A stretch of 64,000 bases of DNA from Nepenthes gracilis (GCA_033239525.1 BSYO01000020.1:11844308-11908307); one strand, 5' to 3'. Shown: positions 1-12,580, numbered from the stretch's first letter. The notes: generated from the letters alone by a model not told the origin. Numbers and translations are program-made.

Positions 1-590
1 CATAATGGAACAGCCCATCATTTGCAGAAGCCTCTGGAGGCCAACAAACCGGTCAGCGCCCGGGTTGACCGTTTTGAGCTAGGCCGCGCTGGATGGTGCG
101 CTTGATGTTGACGTTCTTGGGCCTTTCACATTTCTGGGCCTATCTCCTTAGTGGGCCGTCAAGAACGTTGAGTGGCCTTCCTGGACTTCCGTTGACTTTT
201 CCCGCCACCATTTTTGGTATCTGCCATCATTTGTATATATTTTATTTATTTTTATAAAATATAAATTTATATAAAAATTAAATATATAAATCAATTTATT
301 TATAAATTAGATGAAAATTTTATTATTATTAAATATTTATATTTTATATATTTTATGAAATAATAATTTTATAATTATATAATTTAAAATATAAAATAAT
401 AATTTTATAATAATATATTTTTTAAAATATATTATATTAATAGAATCTAAAAAATTATAAATAAATATTTTCTAATATTTTTCTATTTTATAAAAAAATT
501 TAATAATAAAAATTAATATAAAATAAAATTAAAAAATAAATTAAAAAACGTTGAAAGAAAAACAGAAAAATATAAAAAGGGGGGAGGAAG
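1..590. other. Intergenic, no gene seen
   Basis: The first 230 bases are of mixed composition and resemble the GC-richer part of an LTR, but no boundary or coding match is visible. Bases about 231-550 are almost pure A+T with no open frame of note. Nothing functional can be supported. Confidence 0.5.
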
Positions 591-599
591 AGGGAACCC

Positions 600-722
600 T
601 GCCCATTGGATTAAATCCAATGGGCAACGTACATGCGGCACAGTCGCTGTGCCGCATGCAAGCGAAACAGGACCCCTTAATTCGGGAGAGCCCCCTGCCC
701 GTTGGATTTAATCCAACGGGCA
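600..722. repeat. Cluster of three perfect or near-perfect palindromes
   Basis: Three hairpin-forming palindromes follow one another at 600-626, 632-658 and 696-722. The first and third share a core of TTGGATT, a short AT centre and AATCCAA, closed by TGCCC and GGGCA arms. The middle one is CATGCGGCACAG, a 3-base loop and its complement. The first and third can also pair with each other. Short open frames across this block on both strands simply reflect the symmetry. The copy type (MITE, foldback element or other) is not recognised. Confidence 0.7.
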
Positions 723-2040
723 AGCCCATAGAACAGCCCCCCGAGCCCCGGTTAGGCATGTATCTAGGGCACGTTGCCTTGTACACATGAGAGGTATAAA
801 GAGAAACTCAATGGTTTTTTGGTATGAAATTTTGAAATTTAGGATATAATCTATCTTCTAGAAAACCATGGATTAACCTTTTTGTGTGAAATAAGTATGA
901 AATTAATGATTTTAAAATGAGTTTAGAAAACGATTTCACTATAATAAACTATAGAATAAATAAGAAAAGATCATATTAAAAGATATTTTATTTTATTTTT
1001 ATACTTTACAGTATCAATAATTCTGATTTAAATATGATACGAGCACAAGTTCAAGGGGAGAGCCTACTCTAAAAAGATATCTTATAGGGGGAGAGCTCAT
1101 AAACTTATAAATTAGTGGTTCTGTTTCAAATTTTTTAACGTAGGACTTGCATCATTTTTCTCCCTTCGTCAGCCGCAAAACTCAGCAATTGCACTCTATA
1201 GTACTTCTCTCGACGGTTTCACTTTACTATGCTTTACTCCGTCCCGACGCACCGATAACAAGTCAACCCCTTCACAGATAATCTTTACAGATCAGAACCC
1301 TCTGCAGGTGGTATTATCCGAGCTATTTTATTCCCATCACAGCTGTGGGATGGGATTGAATAAAAAGGTGCACTCAAACCTCACCCACTTTAAGTTGTAG
1401 GGTAGTTGGTAGCCAACAAAAACAACAAAATTATGTTATGGAAAGAGCTTTTAACCAATATGGCTTTGCCCTAGACAAGGTCACCAAACTTGTTGGAGGA
1501 TTTTGTCAAATTGGCCATGGGATCAGCAAAGCTCATCAGAACCAAAGTTGCTCTCTTGACAAACAAAAAAGGCTAAACATAAGCCATAAAATAAAGTTTA
1601 TTTTAAAAATGATCATAAAATTCTTAAAAAATGAACCAACTATTCAAAAAAGATATATATATCATACTTTCAAAACTAAAAGACAAGATCAAATAAAAAA
1701 GCAAGGTTCAAGAGGATATAAATGGGTGAAACCATTGTTTCAATACAATACTGCTGATTCACCACAATCAAAATAAATGCCATCGCATCAAAAGAGACCA
1801 TTAGATGCCTATGGAGCTCCCTCTCTCGTGTTGGCATCAGAGGATCCTGCTTCTCCCAAGGTTTCTCATCCACACCATCATCTTTAAAAAATTTAATAAT
1901 TAAAATTTAAACACTATATAATAACATGTAAATAATTATTTTTATTAAAAATATTTTTAATATTTGACTTAATATTTAATAAATATTAATATTTTAATAA
2001 ATTAAAAATATAATTATATTTAATATTTTTTATTTTTAAA
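723..2040. other. Intergenic, no gene recognised
   Basis: This stretch is AT-rich. A 112-codon open frame from 1438 to 1776 has no recognised domain and a composition like the surrounding non-coding DNA, so it is not called a gene. A short motif near 1845-1865 (GATCCTGCTTCTCC) recurs at about 2088, inside the next hairpin block. Confidence 0.4.
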
Positions 2041-2048
2041 TCTTAACC

Positions 2049-2117
2049 ATTGGATTTTAATCCAATAGTCCTATATGAAAAAGTATGATCCTGCTTCTCC
2101 TTGAGAGAAGTAGGATC
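2049..2117. repeat. Two adjacent hairpins
   Basis: A TTGGATT/AATCCAA hairpin at 2049-2066 resembles the palindromes at 600-722. It is followed by an imperfect hairpin at 2088-2117 with arms GATCCTGCTTCTC and GAGAAGTAGGATC. The family is not recognised. Confidence 0.55.
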
Positions 2118-2459
2118 CCCAAATCCCTTTGTTGTAGAAGGGACCTGTAGTAAATATAGAAAAAAAGAACACAGCGAAAGAAATGAGACTCTTAAATGTA
2201 AGAAGAGTTTTAAACTAACTAAAGATAACTTCTTTAAAAGAGATATCATATTCACTCAATCATTCTTGAACAATTATCCAACCATTCGTTGTCAAACATT
2301 TACTCCTTTGAGCATTTAGCCATAAATCCAAATATATTAAAAATTGAGAACATTCTTACGAGAAATCTCCAATATCAAGGACCAACTTTCGTTATTTCCC
2401 TTTCTATAACTCCACTCCTAAAAAAATATCAAGGATCTTAAGCAATCAGCCTAGTTGTT
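2118..2459. other. Intergenic, nothing recognised
   Basis: AT-rich DNA between the hairpins and the decayed LTR. No coding or structural feature is supported. Confidence 0.4.
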
Positions 2460-4268
2460 TCCCTTGCGGGTTCCACAAGCAATTATTATTACGAATTTAA
2501 ATTAAAATAAATCTAAATAATATTCAACAAAATAGTACAATAATAATCAATAAATCCCAAAACTTAAGTGTGAATAAATAAATAAATCATAAAATTTTAT
2601 CATCTAATAATAATAATAAATAGAATCCAAAACTAATTACATGACTTTATTGGATACTCAACCAAATAATAAATAGTACAATCTGCTCCATAAAGTCATA
2701 AGAAAAGAACAAACCGACTACATACATATTCATTGTACACACTAATCCAACTATCTCATACATATTCAAAGGCTTGCAACCAGCAGAACTCAAAGCCCAA
2801 AATATAGCCCACACTATACAACCGAATAAAAAATACTAATACTCACCAAAGAGATGAAAGTACAATCAAATTGCATCCAATCTCCTACAATATATCCAAG
2901 CCCACTAATCTGAAGAGATAAGAAATAAAAATATGAGTTTAAAATTTATCAAGTATCATTCTATACAAAAGATAATACATATATGTCCAAAATAAAAAAG
3001 AGATGCGGTAAATACACTTAATTCATAAAAGATACAAATTTGAAAGTCTAATATCAAAAATTTGAAGGTAATCTCGTACTCAAATTATAAACCAAATCGA
3101 AGCATACTCTGAACAAAACATAATCTGGAACAGAATCAGATAATCTAAAACATATCAAAATCTAAACGAAATATATATTGAATGAAATAGAATTTGAATC
3201 GAAATCACATACGAATGAAACAGAATTCAGAATGAAATCACATGAGAAACGAAATATGTTCTGGAGCAAAATTACATATTTATATGTATGAGACTGATCA
3301 AATCTCAACCATGAGTAAACCTACAAATCTCAAAACAAAATCTAATACAAATCAATACAAAAAAACAAAATATGTACGAAATTGAAAAATAAAAAACTAA
3401 AATGATCAACTTGAGAAATGGTTATACATACTCTCAATAATCTTAAATCAGATTAACTATAATTTAAACCTATGGGTATGACCATCTATATACTCTGTCT
3501 TTTATAGATAAGGAACATACTCATTATATTTTGCCACCCATGACCTTGGGTGCAATCCACAAGTTTAATACATATATTAGGATATCCAAATGTATTAATT
3601 TCTATTAAATTTGCTTATAATGATTCTTATTAAAATACAAATTAATAAGGTCATTTACAAATAGAATATTTTTCTATCGGTGAAAAATATAGACATCCTA
3701 GACCCCATGCAACAATACATGTGTACTAATGTACAGGTTATGTAGATTTTTATGACTTTTTTCATACAAATATACTAATATATAAATATATAGTCTCAAA
3801 TATTCACAAATTTTGAATAAAATTTTCAAGCAATTAGTAAAAATGATATGCATACACAAAGAAAATAACTAGGGTAATTAAAAGTAGCATGCACGGATAT
3901 TAAACCTCCAAAACGTATGTAAATTTTATCGGATATGGAAACAAATCAATGATAGGCCGTAAGGATATTTACCTCGACCTTCTACCAAATGGATCTAATA
4001 AAAGGATATTCCAAATCACTACTTCTCTTCTTCCTTTCTCATCTTTATTCTCCCTCTTCTCTCTTCTTTCTCGTATGCGAAATGACTACACAATGCCCAA
4101 CCGCTGCTTAAATAGGTAGCCCGATGCTCGAGTGCTATTTAGGTACGCCTCGAGTGCTGCTATTTCAATTTTGACAAAATTTTATAATATAATTATTTTT
4201 AATGCATCCAATATGTCCCAAAATAACATATAATATCAAATTATATCAAATGAAAACTGCATATTACA
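2460..4268 (-). mobile_element. Diverged LTR of the 10-kb/36-kb family, reverse orientation
   Basis: Several blocks align by eye, in the same order, with the solo LTR at 10,153-12,575. They include the ATATCCAAGCC segment near 2895, the TACTCTGTCT and GGTGCAAT segments near 3493-3550, the pyrimidine-rich block near 4020-4075 and the GCCTCGAG segment near 4150. The reverse-strand start is probably TGTAATAT at 4268. The 3' end (about 2460) is a guess and no target duplication was found. It is much more diverged than the other two copies, so it is either an older insertion or a sister family. Confidence 0.55.
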
Positions 4269-5430
4269 AAATTTGGAGAGAATATCACTTTATAATCAAT
4301 ACCGTCTCTCTTAATATGACATTTGGCTATAAGTATAACTTTATATCGATCGATGTTACCTTTTAAAGTACGTTTGATATTAAATACCCCTTTATAACAT
4401 CCAAGTAATTTGATGAGATTCCATATTTTTCTATGTACTATTTATTTTAACTTATATTTTATAGTATCAATCCTTTTAAAAGAAATAAAGAATAGAACTT
4501 ATGGACATAAAAGATAAGATCCATTTTCAGTTTTTTTCTTACTAATCCATTTGGGTTACACAATGAGTGCAATCTTCCCCCAACTTGAAGACCCATCATC
4601 CTAAATCCAGTGCAAGCAAAATCGATCTCAGAATTTATTAACTTTAATATTTATATTAACTAAAATATGTATGTTAGTTTTTTTTTTTTTTATCTGTATT
4701 TCATTTTATAGATATATTAGTGTATGTATTGCATTCATTCTCATTTTTATATAGAAATGGCATGTAACAACTAGGCACAAAGAGGAATGACATGTTGTTA
4801 TTCATAGGTGAGGCCTTCCATCTCTCATCGAGTAGTATTTTATAGTAAAATCATATAGACCAAGGAGGTTTATTAGAAGGGCACTTTTATGTCCAAGAAA
4901 CAATTCAAAGCTTCATTTTTTCACTCCTACTGCTCAACACAAATTATGAGAGACAAATTAATATTTTAGTAAAGAAATATAGAATTAACTATATCATGTC
5001 GATCAATCTTCATTTGGCAAATCTTTAAGGGTATAAATCGAGGACCTTTGACCTCAATTATACTATCATTATCATTATCTTTTCCTTGAGTTTTTTCTTT
5101 CTTTTTCACCCATCATAAAGTCCTAACCAGCCTTAACAACATATCAAGAACCCACTTCTTCGCTCCCAATATAGATTGAGTCTGAGTTTGATTCTTCAAA
5201 AACGAGGCAAACAGACTTTGGCCATAAGTTACTTGGCACCAACATATATATGTGTTAGAGAAAAATTTTAAGCTACAGCTTGTTTCGTTTTTGAAGGGTG
5301 TGGCGATGGGGTGAGATGAGAAGCAATTTATTTACCTCGAGGATAGATGGATATACGTACGACACTTAAGAAGGGGGAGGACGCTCAAAAACAACATCCG
5401 CTGCTTCCACTTCCTTCTTGTGAAGGCAGC
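4269..5430. other. Intergenic, no gene recognised
   Basis: AT-rich sequence with only short open frames and no match to known protein families. Nothing further can be supported. Confidence 0.4.
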
Positions 5431-5436
5431 CACAAG

Positions 5437-5830
5437 CAGCACATATAAGGGGCCTGCTAGTCCCTTCCCCTCCACTCACCATGAACTCCCTGCATCCATC
5501 GACGACATATCCTGATGTGAGTCCCACGTCGCAGAGCCCTCCTCAAGGCGAAAAGCTTGTAAGTATGAGGGGTTCTTCTACCTATCAGGTGCGCCTTTTA
5601 GATTGGGCTTTTTCATTGGCTTGTGATCGCAATATTTGGTACTTTTATTGAGAATTTCTATGCCCGAAAAAGGTTACCTGTGGAAGATTCTGACCGGTAG
5701 CGGTGCTGATTGAAAAAAGGCTATTAAAGGGAGTACAATAATGCGAGTCCTATATTGGAGAGCCCTATCTATCAAGTGTGCCTTTTGGATTGGGGAAGCT
5801 CCTTCGGCTTGTGCTCTCAACATATCCCCT
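5437..5830 (+). other. Duplicated promoter-like motif block, gene status unclear
   Basis: A TATA-like ATATAAGG (about 5441) precedes an ATG at 5481 that opens 26 codons up to a good-looking donor (GTAAGTAT at 5559). The next acceptor-like site is only about 30 bases on, too close for a plant intron. Within this block GTCCCACGTCG (5521-5531) resembles the plant snRNA upstream sequence element RTCCCACATCG. It is followed by TATCAGGTGCGCCTTTTAGA. A second, similar run (GAGTCCTATATTGG, then TATCAAGTGTGCCTTTTGGA) lies at about 5748-5800. This may be a diverged tandem duplication of a promoter or of a repeat. No RNA or protein product is recognised. Confidence 0.3.
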
Positions 5831-7075
5831 GACCCCAGCAGCGTGGTTCTTCTGGCACTCTCCGTATCTCATGCTCCGGACAGCCGATGTGCTACAGCTA
5901 ATTCTATGTGGAATTTCTCTTCTATCCACCTGTTTCTTCTTCATGCTTCTTTGTTACAAGTTCTTCCCTGTCTATAGAAGCTTGATCTATTGGTGGATTA
6001 TTGGCCAAAGATTTACGTTAATATCCTGTATTTATAGCAGAAAAGGTATGAGCTTGGTATATATAGTCTCTAAAAGCTGTGAGAAAAGTGGGGCGGGGGC
6101 GCGGGGGTTGATGTCAAACGATAACCCTAACAGGGTAATTTATGCAATTTAGTGGGTTGATGACTAGTCACGGTATCACCAAAAAATAGAAGAACTTACC
6201 TGAGCATCCTCTTCTTCGGGTTAAGGGAATGCCGATCGGTCAAAATCGTGCGGACAAAATGACAGCCATGCAGCAGAAAATCCTGAACCTCCTGTTAGCC
6301 GTCAGCCACCAATTTAGTAAACACAATGAATAAAAGAATGTACAACATTTTTAACATGGAAATCTTATCAACCAAAGAAAAAACCACAGGACAGACTCCG
6401 AACAAGTTTTCACTATATAAAATTGGTTACAAGAACATCCGAGATAGAATACCCAAAACACATCCGAGACAGAATAAGAAAAACAATTTCAAGAGTTAGG
6501 AAACTCTCATACCCTCTTATTTCTCTGCTTTTCTTCTTTTCTTCCTCTTATTGGTAATACACTCTACTCACTGATTTTATAAATATGGTAGCAAATGGTG
6601 AACAATGATATCTCCCTTCTACACTTTACTTCGTTACACTATCCTTCCACGTTACGCCGTTGCTATCCTGTCGCTCTCTCATTTTCTGAAACGTCTAGTG
6701 CATCCTTATAAAGACCTTGGCTCCAAATCCCATCTGCTCACCTAGCTTATTCTTGAAGATAATTTGTCACACTAATTTTATCTTTATCTATGATTTTACC
6801 AGTTTACGTGCTTCTCCAAACACACATACTCTACAGGTCAACCTACTCTACTCAAATGGTCATATCCTACAAGTTAATCTACTCTACACAGATGGTGCAT
6901 ACTCTGTAGGTCAACTTCTTACTCTATAAAATTTATCAACTCTGGAAAGTCAATTACTCTACAAAGTCTGCTGGAAGCTTTCTAGTAAAGTAGTTCTCGG
7001 CCACCACCTGGTGTTTTCTGTCGTCACTAGTTTCTTTGGTCAACACGGCTTTCTGACCATCCGGCCTTTATCTAT
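5831..7075. other. Unclassified, possibly LTR-derived
   Basis: No host gene is recognised. An open frame at 5778-6152 is rich in hydrophobic residues but has no known domain. From about 6830 to 6935 there is an imperfect tandem repeat of roughly 35 bases (ACTCTACAGGTCAACCTACT and variants). The layout resembles a retroelement LTR, but no boundaries were established. Confidence 0.3.
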
Positions 7076-7335
7076 TCCAAAATTTCACTCCAGAATTCCT
7101 CTTATGGAATTCCATTTCGGCCAATTCATTCAGAAAATCCATTCCGAAATTTCCATTCCGAAAATTTCATTCTAGCCATTCCATTCCAGTCTTTCATTTC
7201 GACCTTTCATTCCAGCCATTCCATTTTGACCTTTCATTCCGGCCATTCCATTCCAACATTTAATTCCTGTCGATTTCATTCCAAAATTTTCATATCAGAA
7301 ATTCCATACCGAAAATTTCACTCCGAGATTTACCT
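7076..7335. repeat. Degenerate short tandem repeat (CATTCC/ATTCCG type)
   Basis: Roughly a dozen imperfect copies of a unit near 20-25 bases, built from TTTCATTCCGGCCATTCCA-like words, run without interruption. Individual copies differ by substitutions and small length changes, so this is an old array. Confidence 0.65.
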
Positions 7336-7565
7336 ACCTTGGAAAATGGTCACTCTGGTCATTTGTTGAAACCAATTTGCAGCATTCCGAATTTCACACA
7401 AGCCCTGTGTGATCCTCAGATGACATATCCATTTGTTGAGTCACCCATAAGGGAGTGACCAAACCCAACACATCTTTCCTGTCACATTATATCAAATAGT
7501 TCTACTTAGCCTAACGTAGAAACAATTTCTTCCCATCATCAGAGTGGAAGTTGGACTACATAAAG
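7336..7565. other. Intergenic, possible LTR end
   Basis: The words GGGAGTGACCAAACCCAACA near 7452-7471 resemble the terminal GGGAGTGACCACAACA of the copia LTR at 27 kb. This suggests that 6.2-7.47 kb holds a related LTR. No matching start or target duplication was found. Confidence 0.3.
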
Positions 7566-7740
7566 TATAATATCCCAAATTTTTATCTGAATAATTTGAG
7601 ATAATTTATTATTTTGGATAATTTGGGTGTGATAAAAATTAATTAAATATTATAAAATTTTGAAGAATATTTGGATTAGTTAGGCTGGCACATGAAGTAC
7701 GCCCGTACTGTTATTTGAAAATTGATTTGGGTTTTGGAAT

Positions 7741-7811
<71 letters not shown>

Positions 7812-9638
7812 ATAAAAAGCAGAAGGAATGGAACGCAGGGGGTTTCGGAAAGAAAAGAGAGGAGAGAGAGAGAAAAGGAGAAGAGAGAGAGGAAAGATCA
7901 AGGTTATCAGGTTTGAATTCGATTTGGAGTTAGTTGGAGAAATGATAGATCAGGTCGAGGTAAGTATACCCATACCCCTTTCGTTCTTTTTTTTTATTTT
8001 ATTTGATTCTCATTGGGCATTATTATCTCGATACCCGACCCATGTATATATTTTGTGAAACCCACGACTTAGATATGGGAATTTATCAATTTGTTATCTG
8101 ATTTTTTGGTTATTGATCTATTTTCACACCGAAACCCTAACCCCGCGCTCGAATACCTTCACCCTCCGATTTTTGGGACTTTTGCCTAAATTGGCTCTAA
8201 AATATCATTACCCATACCTTATATATGTTAATTTGTCGATTAGATATCTGATTTAGTAATTTTATGTGAAATTTCGTTCGCCGGGATCCTAACACATGCC
8301 TGGACCACGTTTAACCAATTATTTTGAGTTTTATACATGATTTGGATTTAGATAATGAAAACTCATGTCTTGAATATAATTATTTACCGATTGGGTGCCC
8401 GATTTTCTAAGTTTAGTTCGATTTTGCACATATGAGACCCCAACACCCACTCTGACACTATTTACCCGAGCCATTTTGATATTTTTACATGATTTCATTT
8501 TATTTAATTGACATTTAAGTTATGTATATGATTCGTTTTCTCTGAGTGAGAATTTTGTGAAAGAAAGTTGATGGATTTTTCCTTAAAGAATAAGAAATTA
8601 TGAAACCTGAACCATAGATTTATATTTCAGATAGTAGTATCCCCTAACATGCTATTAATATTACAATGAACATTCAAAGATTATCTTAGCTGTATATTAT
8701 AGCGGGTGATATTTCTTAACATACCTTAGGATATTACAGTGGTAAATTGATGAATTACCCTGTGCCACGGGGTATGCTATGATGGCATAAGAATGTGGAC
8801 TATTGACCCAATATATTCGGGATTATAGGTATACCGTCCATCACGGGACATTAAATTCAAGGTACATGGGTAGGTCTTAGATCATGTGAAGTAACATAAT
8901 TATTTTCTCAATTTGAATGCTCCATTAGTTGATAAGGCCTACTGACCCTGGTCCACAAAGATAAAAAATTTTATACATATTTTAGAACCCTAAAAGAAGA
9001 AAGATAAAATATGTAAAGTTATTTATATTTCGAAAACGTATTTGTTCGTGTTTCATGCTATGCATCATATATCATGTTCCTATCTCCTTCCTTATTTAAT
9101 TTTGAATATATTGTACATTATCCTTGATTATATTATATTTGTTCAGTATTTGGCTCACCCTTACTATTTTTCCTTCTTTCAAGTGAGTACAAATCTCTGC
9201 CTGATGTGGCATAGTAGAGTTTAGGAGTTGACTAGATTGCGGATTTTGAAGGAAGAGTTTTGTGGATTAAATCTTGTAATTTTGCACCTTCCTCATGGAG
9301 TATTTGGTTCATTGAGATAATTTGTATATTGATGTACATATATGATGATGATGATGTGGTATATGTAATATAGCTTCTACTGTATTTGATAGATATAGAT
9401 ATTTTCATAGATTTTTTACAGTTTATTTAAGTATCTAGTGATATCTTATTTGAACCGACGTCATAATTTAAATTATAATGTCGGTGCCATGTATTTTGTT
9501 GTGATTTGTGGATCCTATATTGTGATGATGTAGGTTATGTATATTGTACAAATATTTTACAGGTTTTTATATTTGACCGACGTTCACATTACAGCAGAAA
9601 TTTTGCCGAATTTTTGATTGAAAATACGATACGTCACA
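7566..9638 (+). mobile_element. LTR-like block, probable solo gypsy LTR
   Basis: It begins with TATAATATCCC, a one-base change from the TGTAATATCCC start seen at 26,538, and ends with GATACGTCACA. An (AT)n-(TAA)n microsatellite sits about 200 bases in (7747-7806). A purine-rich tract follows at about 7846-7900, the same order as in the LTRs at 10 kb and 36 kb. There is no coding capacity. The flanks TAAAG and TAATA match only in part, so the edges and the solo-LTR status are less certain than for the other copies. Confidence 0.5.
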
Positions 9639-10147
9639 TAATAATTTTTTTATAAAATAAATAGATAAATTTATGCGCTTTTCATTTATAAGAAAAATTG
9701 AAATAAAAAGATAAACCTATTGGTGTGAATATGTAAATTATCATTGTTATATATATTAAAATTATTAACGTCTAAAGCTACTTTATTTATGTTTGCACAA
9801 TTAATAAAAGTTTCTACCAAAAGTTTCTGTTAGGCTTATCTTTTATATTGGCAAATTTTATAATATTAAATTGTATTGTAAATCTATCATTTTATAACTT
9901 GTTTCTAGATACTTATTTTTCTATATATTATGGAGCCAAATCTTCAATTGTTTTCTCTCTTACATTTTATAATCTTTCCCACTTTTTATAATTTAAGGAA
10001 AACTATCGATTTGAGTATCAAAAGATATAAAAGATAGTGAATCTTATATTCTTTAAACTTTTACTTAACGTTGTGGCATATATAAGCCAGATAGAAAGTT
10101 CAATAGTTCAACTCAAATTTATTCAAGTCATATTTCAAATTCTAAGT
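9639..10147. other. Intergenic, nothing recognised
   Basis: AT-rich DNA between two LTR insertions. No open frame or repeat is supported. Confidence 0.4.
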
Positions 10148-10152
10148 ACACA

Positions 10153-12319
10153 TGTCACGACCTATGAATATAATATTTGCAGGTTAAAATAAAATCAATA
10201 ATATATTCTATTAACCATAATAATCCAACCCGGCCGTGACAATCCGAACACATACAGGATCCAACATGATAAACTCGGCGCAAGATCTCATCGGATATAA
10301 ATCCAGACAAACACAATATATAATCTACTATCTAAATATTGCAATGGAGGTATTCAACATTACAATAACTCATTAACATAACGTGATAACTTCAAACATA
10401 TTCTATACATGGATCAAGGTCCTCATCCGGCTATAGACAAAACTATAATATATCCTCGAGATTAGAAATATAACCAATATGAACATCTCCACTCACCGAT
10501 AGAGATCTGTCCTATCAGACAACGTCCAAGCTCTGCAAGCATATCCAAGCCATTGGTCTGAAGGGATAAAATATGAAAACATGAGTCTAGAGCTCAGCAA
10601 GTATCCACAATTGTATAAAACGGTACACATAAATCAGAAGTATGGATATCGCATAGCAATCACGTAAAATAAAACACAATGTCCATAAAATCCCTGAAAA
10701 TTGAGGAGATGTCTTGTACTAAATCATTGTCTATATTAACTCATCCTTCCGAGACAAAATCATATAAATCACGATATGGTAAAATCTCGTAGATGATATC
10801 ATACCATATGATCCGAGGTCACATTACATAATCGTAACCGTCACCACATCTGTGTGGGACACATACCATCGTCCGGATCTAAAACTCATAATGTAGAAAT
10901 CAAGAGAAGCTCGGAAAAACAAAAACGTAAATCAAAACACGTTCCGGATTTATCACATCAGTATGTACGAGACATTCCTATCGCCCGTTTGTGCACCAAA
11001 TCACGTATCTCAAATCGTCGTCCACACAACACATAAAGAAATGCAAAGTATGCACAAAATCGAAGAACCAAAGATAAATAATACCAACTTGAAGAAGGGT
11101 TACCCTCATTCGGTAACCACGGCTATATCGGATGCGATTTAAACCAGCAGCTCAAGGCTCCGGTATGGTTTAGGCCAGTAGCTTAAGGCTTGGCTATGGT
11201 TTAGGCTAGTAGCTCAAGGTCATCTATGTACTCTGTCTCCCATAAATTAGGAATTTGTTCATTTTGTTTTATCACCCGTGACTTTGGGTGCAATATCAAG
11301 TTTTAGTTATATATTAGGATGTCCGAATATATTAGTTTTTCATCAATTCCTTACAATGGTTCTCAATTAAATACACAGTGGGATAGGTTAGCTACTAAAT
11401 GTCTCAACCTTCCTTCTGGCGAAAGTAGCCTATCATATACGTCCCCGTCGGGACTAAGCCTCTCCGTTGGGAGCAGCGCCACAAATAGCCAATGCCTCGG
11501 ATCACAAATTATCTCTAGGGTCTCGGACCGCCATGGTCCCGTAGTGATCCCGCCCCCGACAACGTGCGTGTGGACCAACGCACGGCCTAGTTCATGGTCC
11601 CACAATTTATGGATACACAAACATACATATATATAATTCGGGTGTCCAAAAATCCTCCAAAGCATAAATACCAGTATAAAGCCACTGCACAACCGATAAA
11701 ATATACATGCATATACACAATTGATAAATTAGGGTATATAAAAATACATGCATGTTAGTAAAATCTCCCACAATAGTCAAAATATATTGAAAATTAAATC
11801 AGACCAAGAATAGGGTTAGAAAATACTTGCCTTGACATTATACTTCCCAGATCTGAAAAAAGAGATTCTGAAGCACCCGATTTGTGCCCCTCTCTCTCCT
11901 GCCTCACGCGCACCCGTGCGCTGTCCTTCCTCTCTCCACTGCGCACAGCCACCACGCCACTGTCGTTGCTGCCGCCGGTCCTCTGCCGTTGCTCCACCAT
12001 CGCACCGCCTCATGTGGCCGTCGCCAGCCTCCCCGGCCTCACCCCGTCGACATTGGCGCCACTGCATTACCGCCTCCTCTCTCCTCACGCGGCTTCGCCG
12101 TCGCTCTCCTCGCACAACCCACACCGCACGCCACCACACCTCAGCCCACGACCACTGCTGACCACCGTCGCCGCCGATCTCCTGCATTGCCACCGCCGCT
12201 TCCTCCCTTCTCCTCCTCCTTCCTCATCCCTGCCTGCGAACCCTAGCCGTCTCTTTCTCCTTCCCCCCTCTATTTCCCCGATTTCCTTTCTTCCATCTGT
12301 TTTTTTGTTATCATTATTA

Positions 12320-12351
<32 letters not shown>

Positions 12352-12575
12352 TTTTTATTATTATTATTATTATATATCATTTTCTTTCTTTTTTTCTTTA
12401 ATTTTAAAATCCAAATCGGATTCCAAACAACAGCACAAGCGCGCCTCGGGCGCCGCTCCAAAATCCCGATCATTTTTTAAAATTTTAGAATATTTTATTT
12501 TACTTTTATCACATCCGAAATATCCAAAATCATAATTAATATTAAAATAATTCAAATGTGATCCGAAATATTATA
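10153..12575 (-). mobile_element. Solo LTR, Ty3/gypsy-like, 2.4 kb, TSD ACACA
   Basis: On the reverse strand it runs from TATAATATTTCGGATC (a TG start mutated to TA) to GTCGTGACA. It is flanked by a perfect 5-base duplication ACACA (10,148-10,152 and 12,576-12,580). It aligns along its length with the copy at 35,719-38,239. It includes a (TTA)n tract at about 12,306-12,373 and a GC-rich, pyrimidine-rich block at 11,880-12,290. That block gives long but low-complexity open frames on both strands; these are not called genes. No internal region or second LTR is adjacent, which is what LTR-LTR recombination leaves. Confidence 0.8.
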
Positions 12576-12580
12576 ACACA

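Noticed and set aside
551..790. 79- and 81-codon frames on opposite strands
   Set aside because: They mirror each other because the DNA is palindromic; no domain is recognised.
1438..1776. 112-codon open frame
   Set aside because: No known domain, no splice or promoter context, and background-like composition.
5481..5558. Possible first exon (26 codons) with TATA-like upstream and good donor
   Set aside because: No acceptor at a workable distance continues the frame into a recognisable protein; kept only as an unclear motif block.
5778..6152. 124-codon frame with hydrophobic segments
   Set aside because: No family match; hydrophobicity follows from T-rich DNA.
11882..12535. 217-codon open frame on the + strand, rich in L, P, S, H
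   Set aside because: It lies in the GC-rich pyrimidine block of a solo LTR with verified target duplications. All frames on both strands are partly open and low-complexity, and the tail is a TTA microsatellite.
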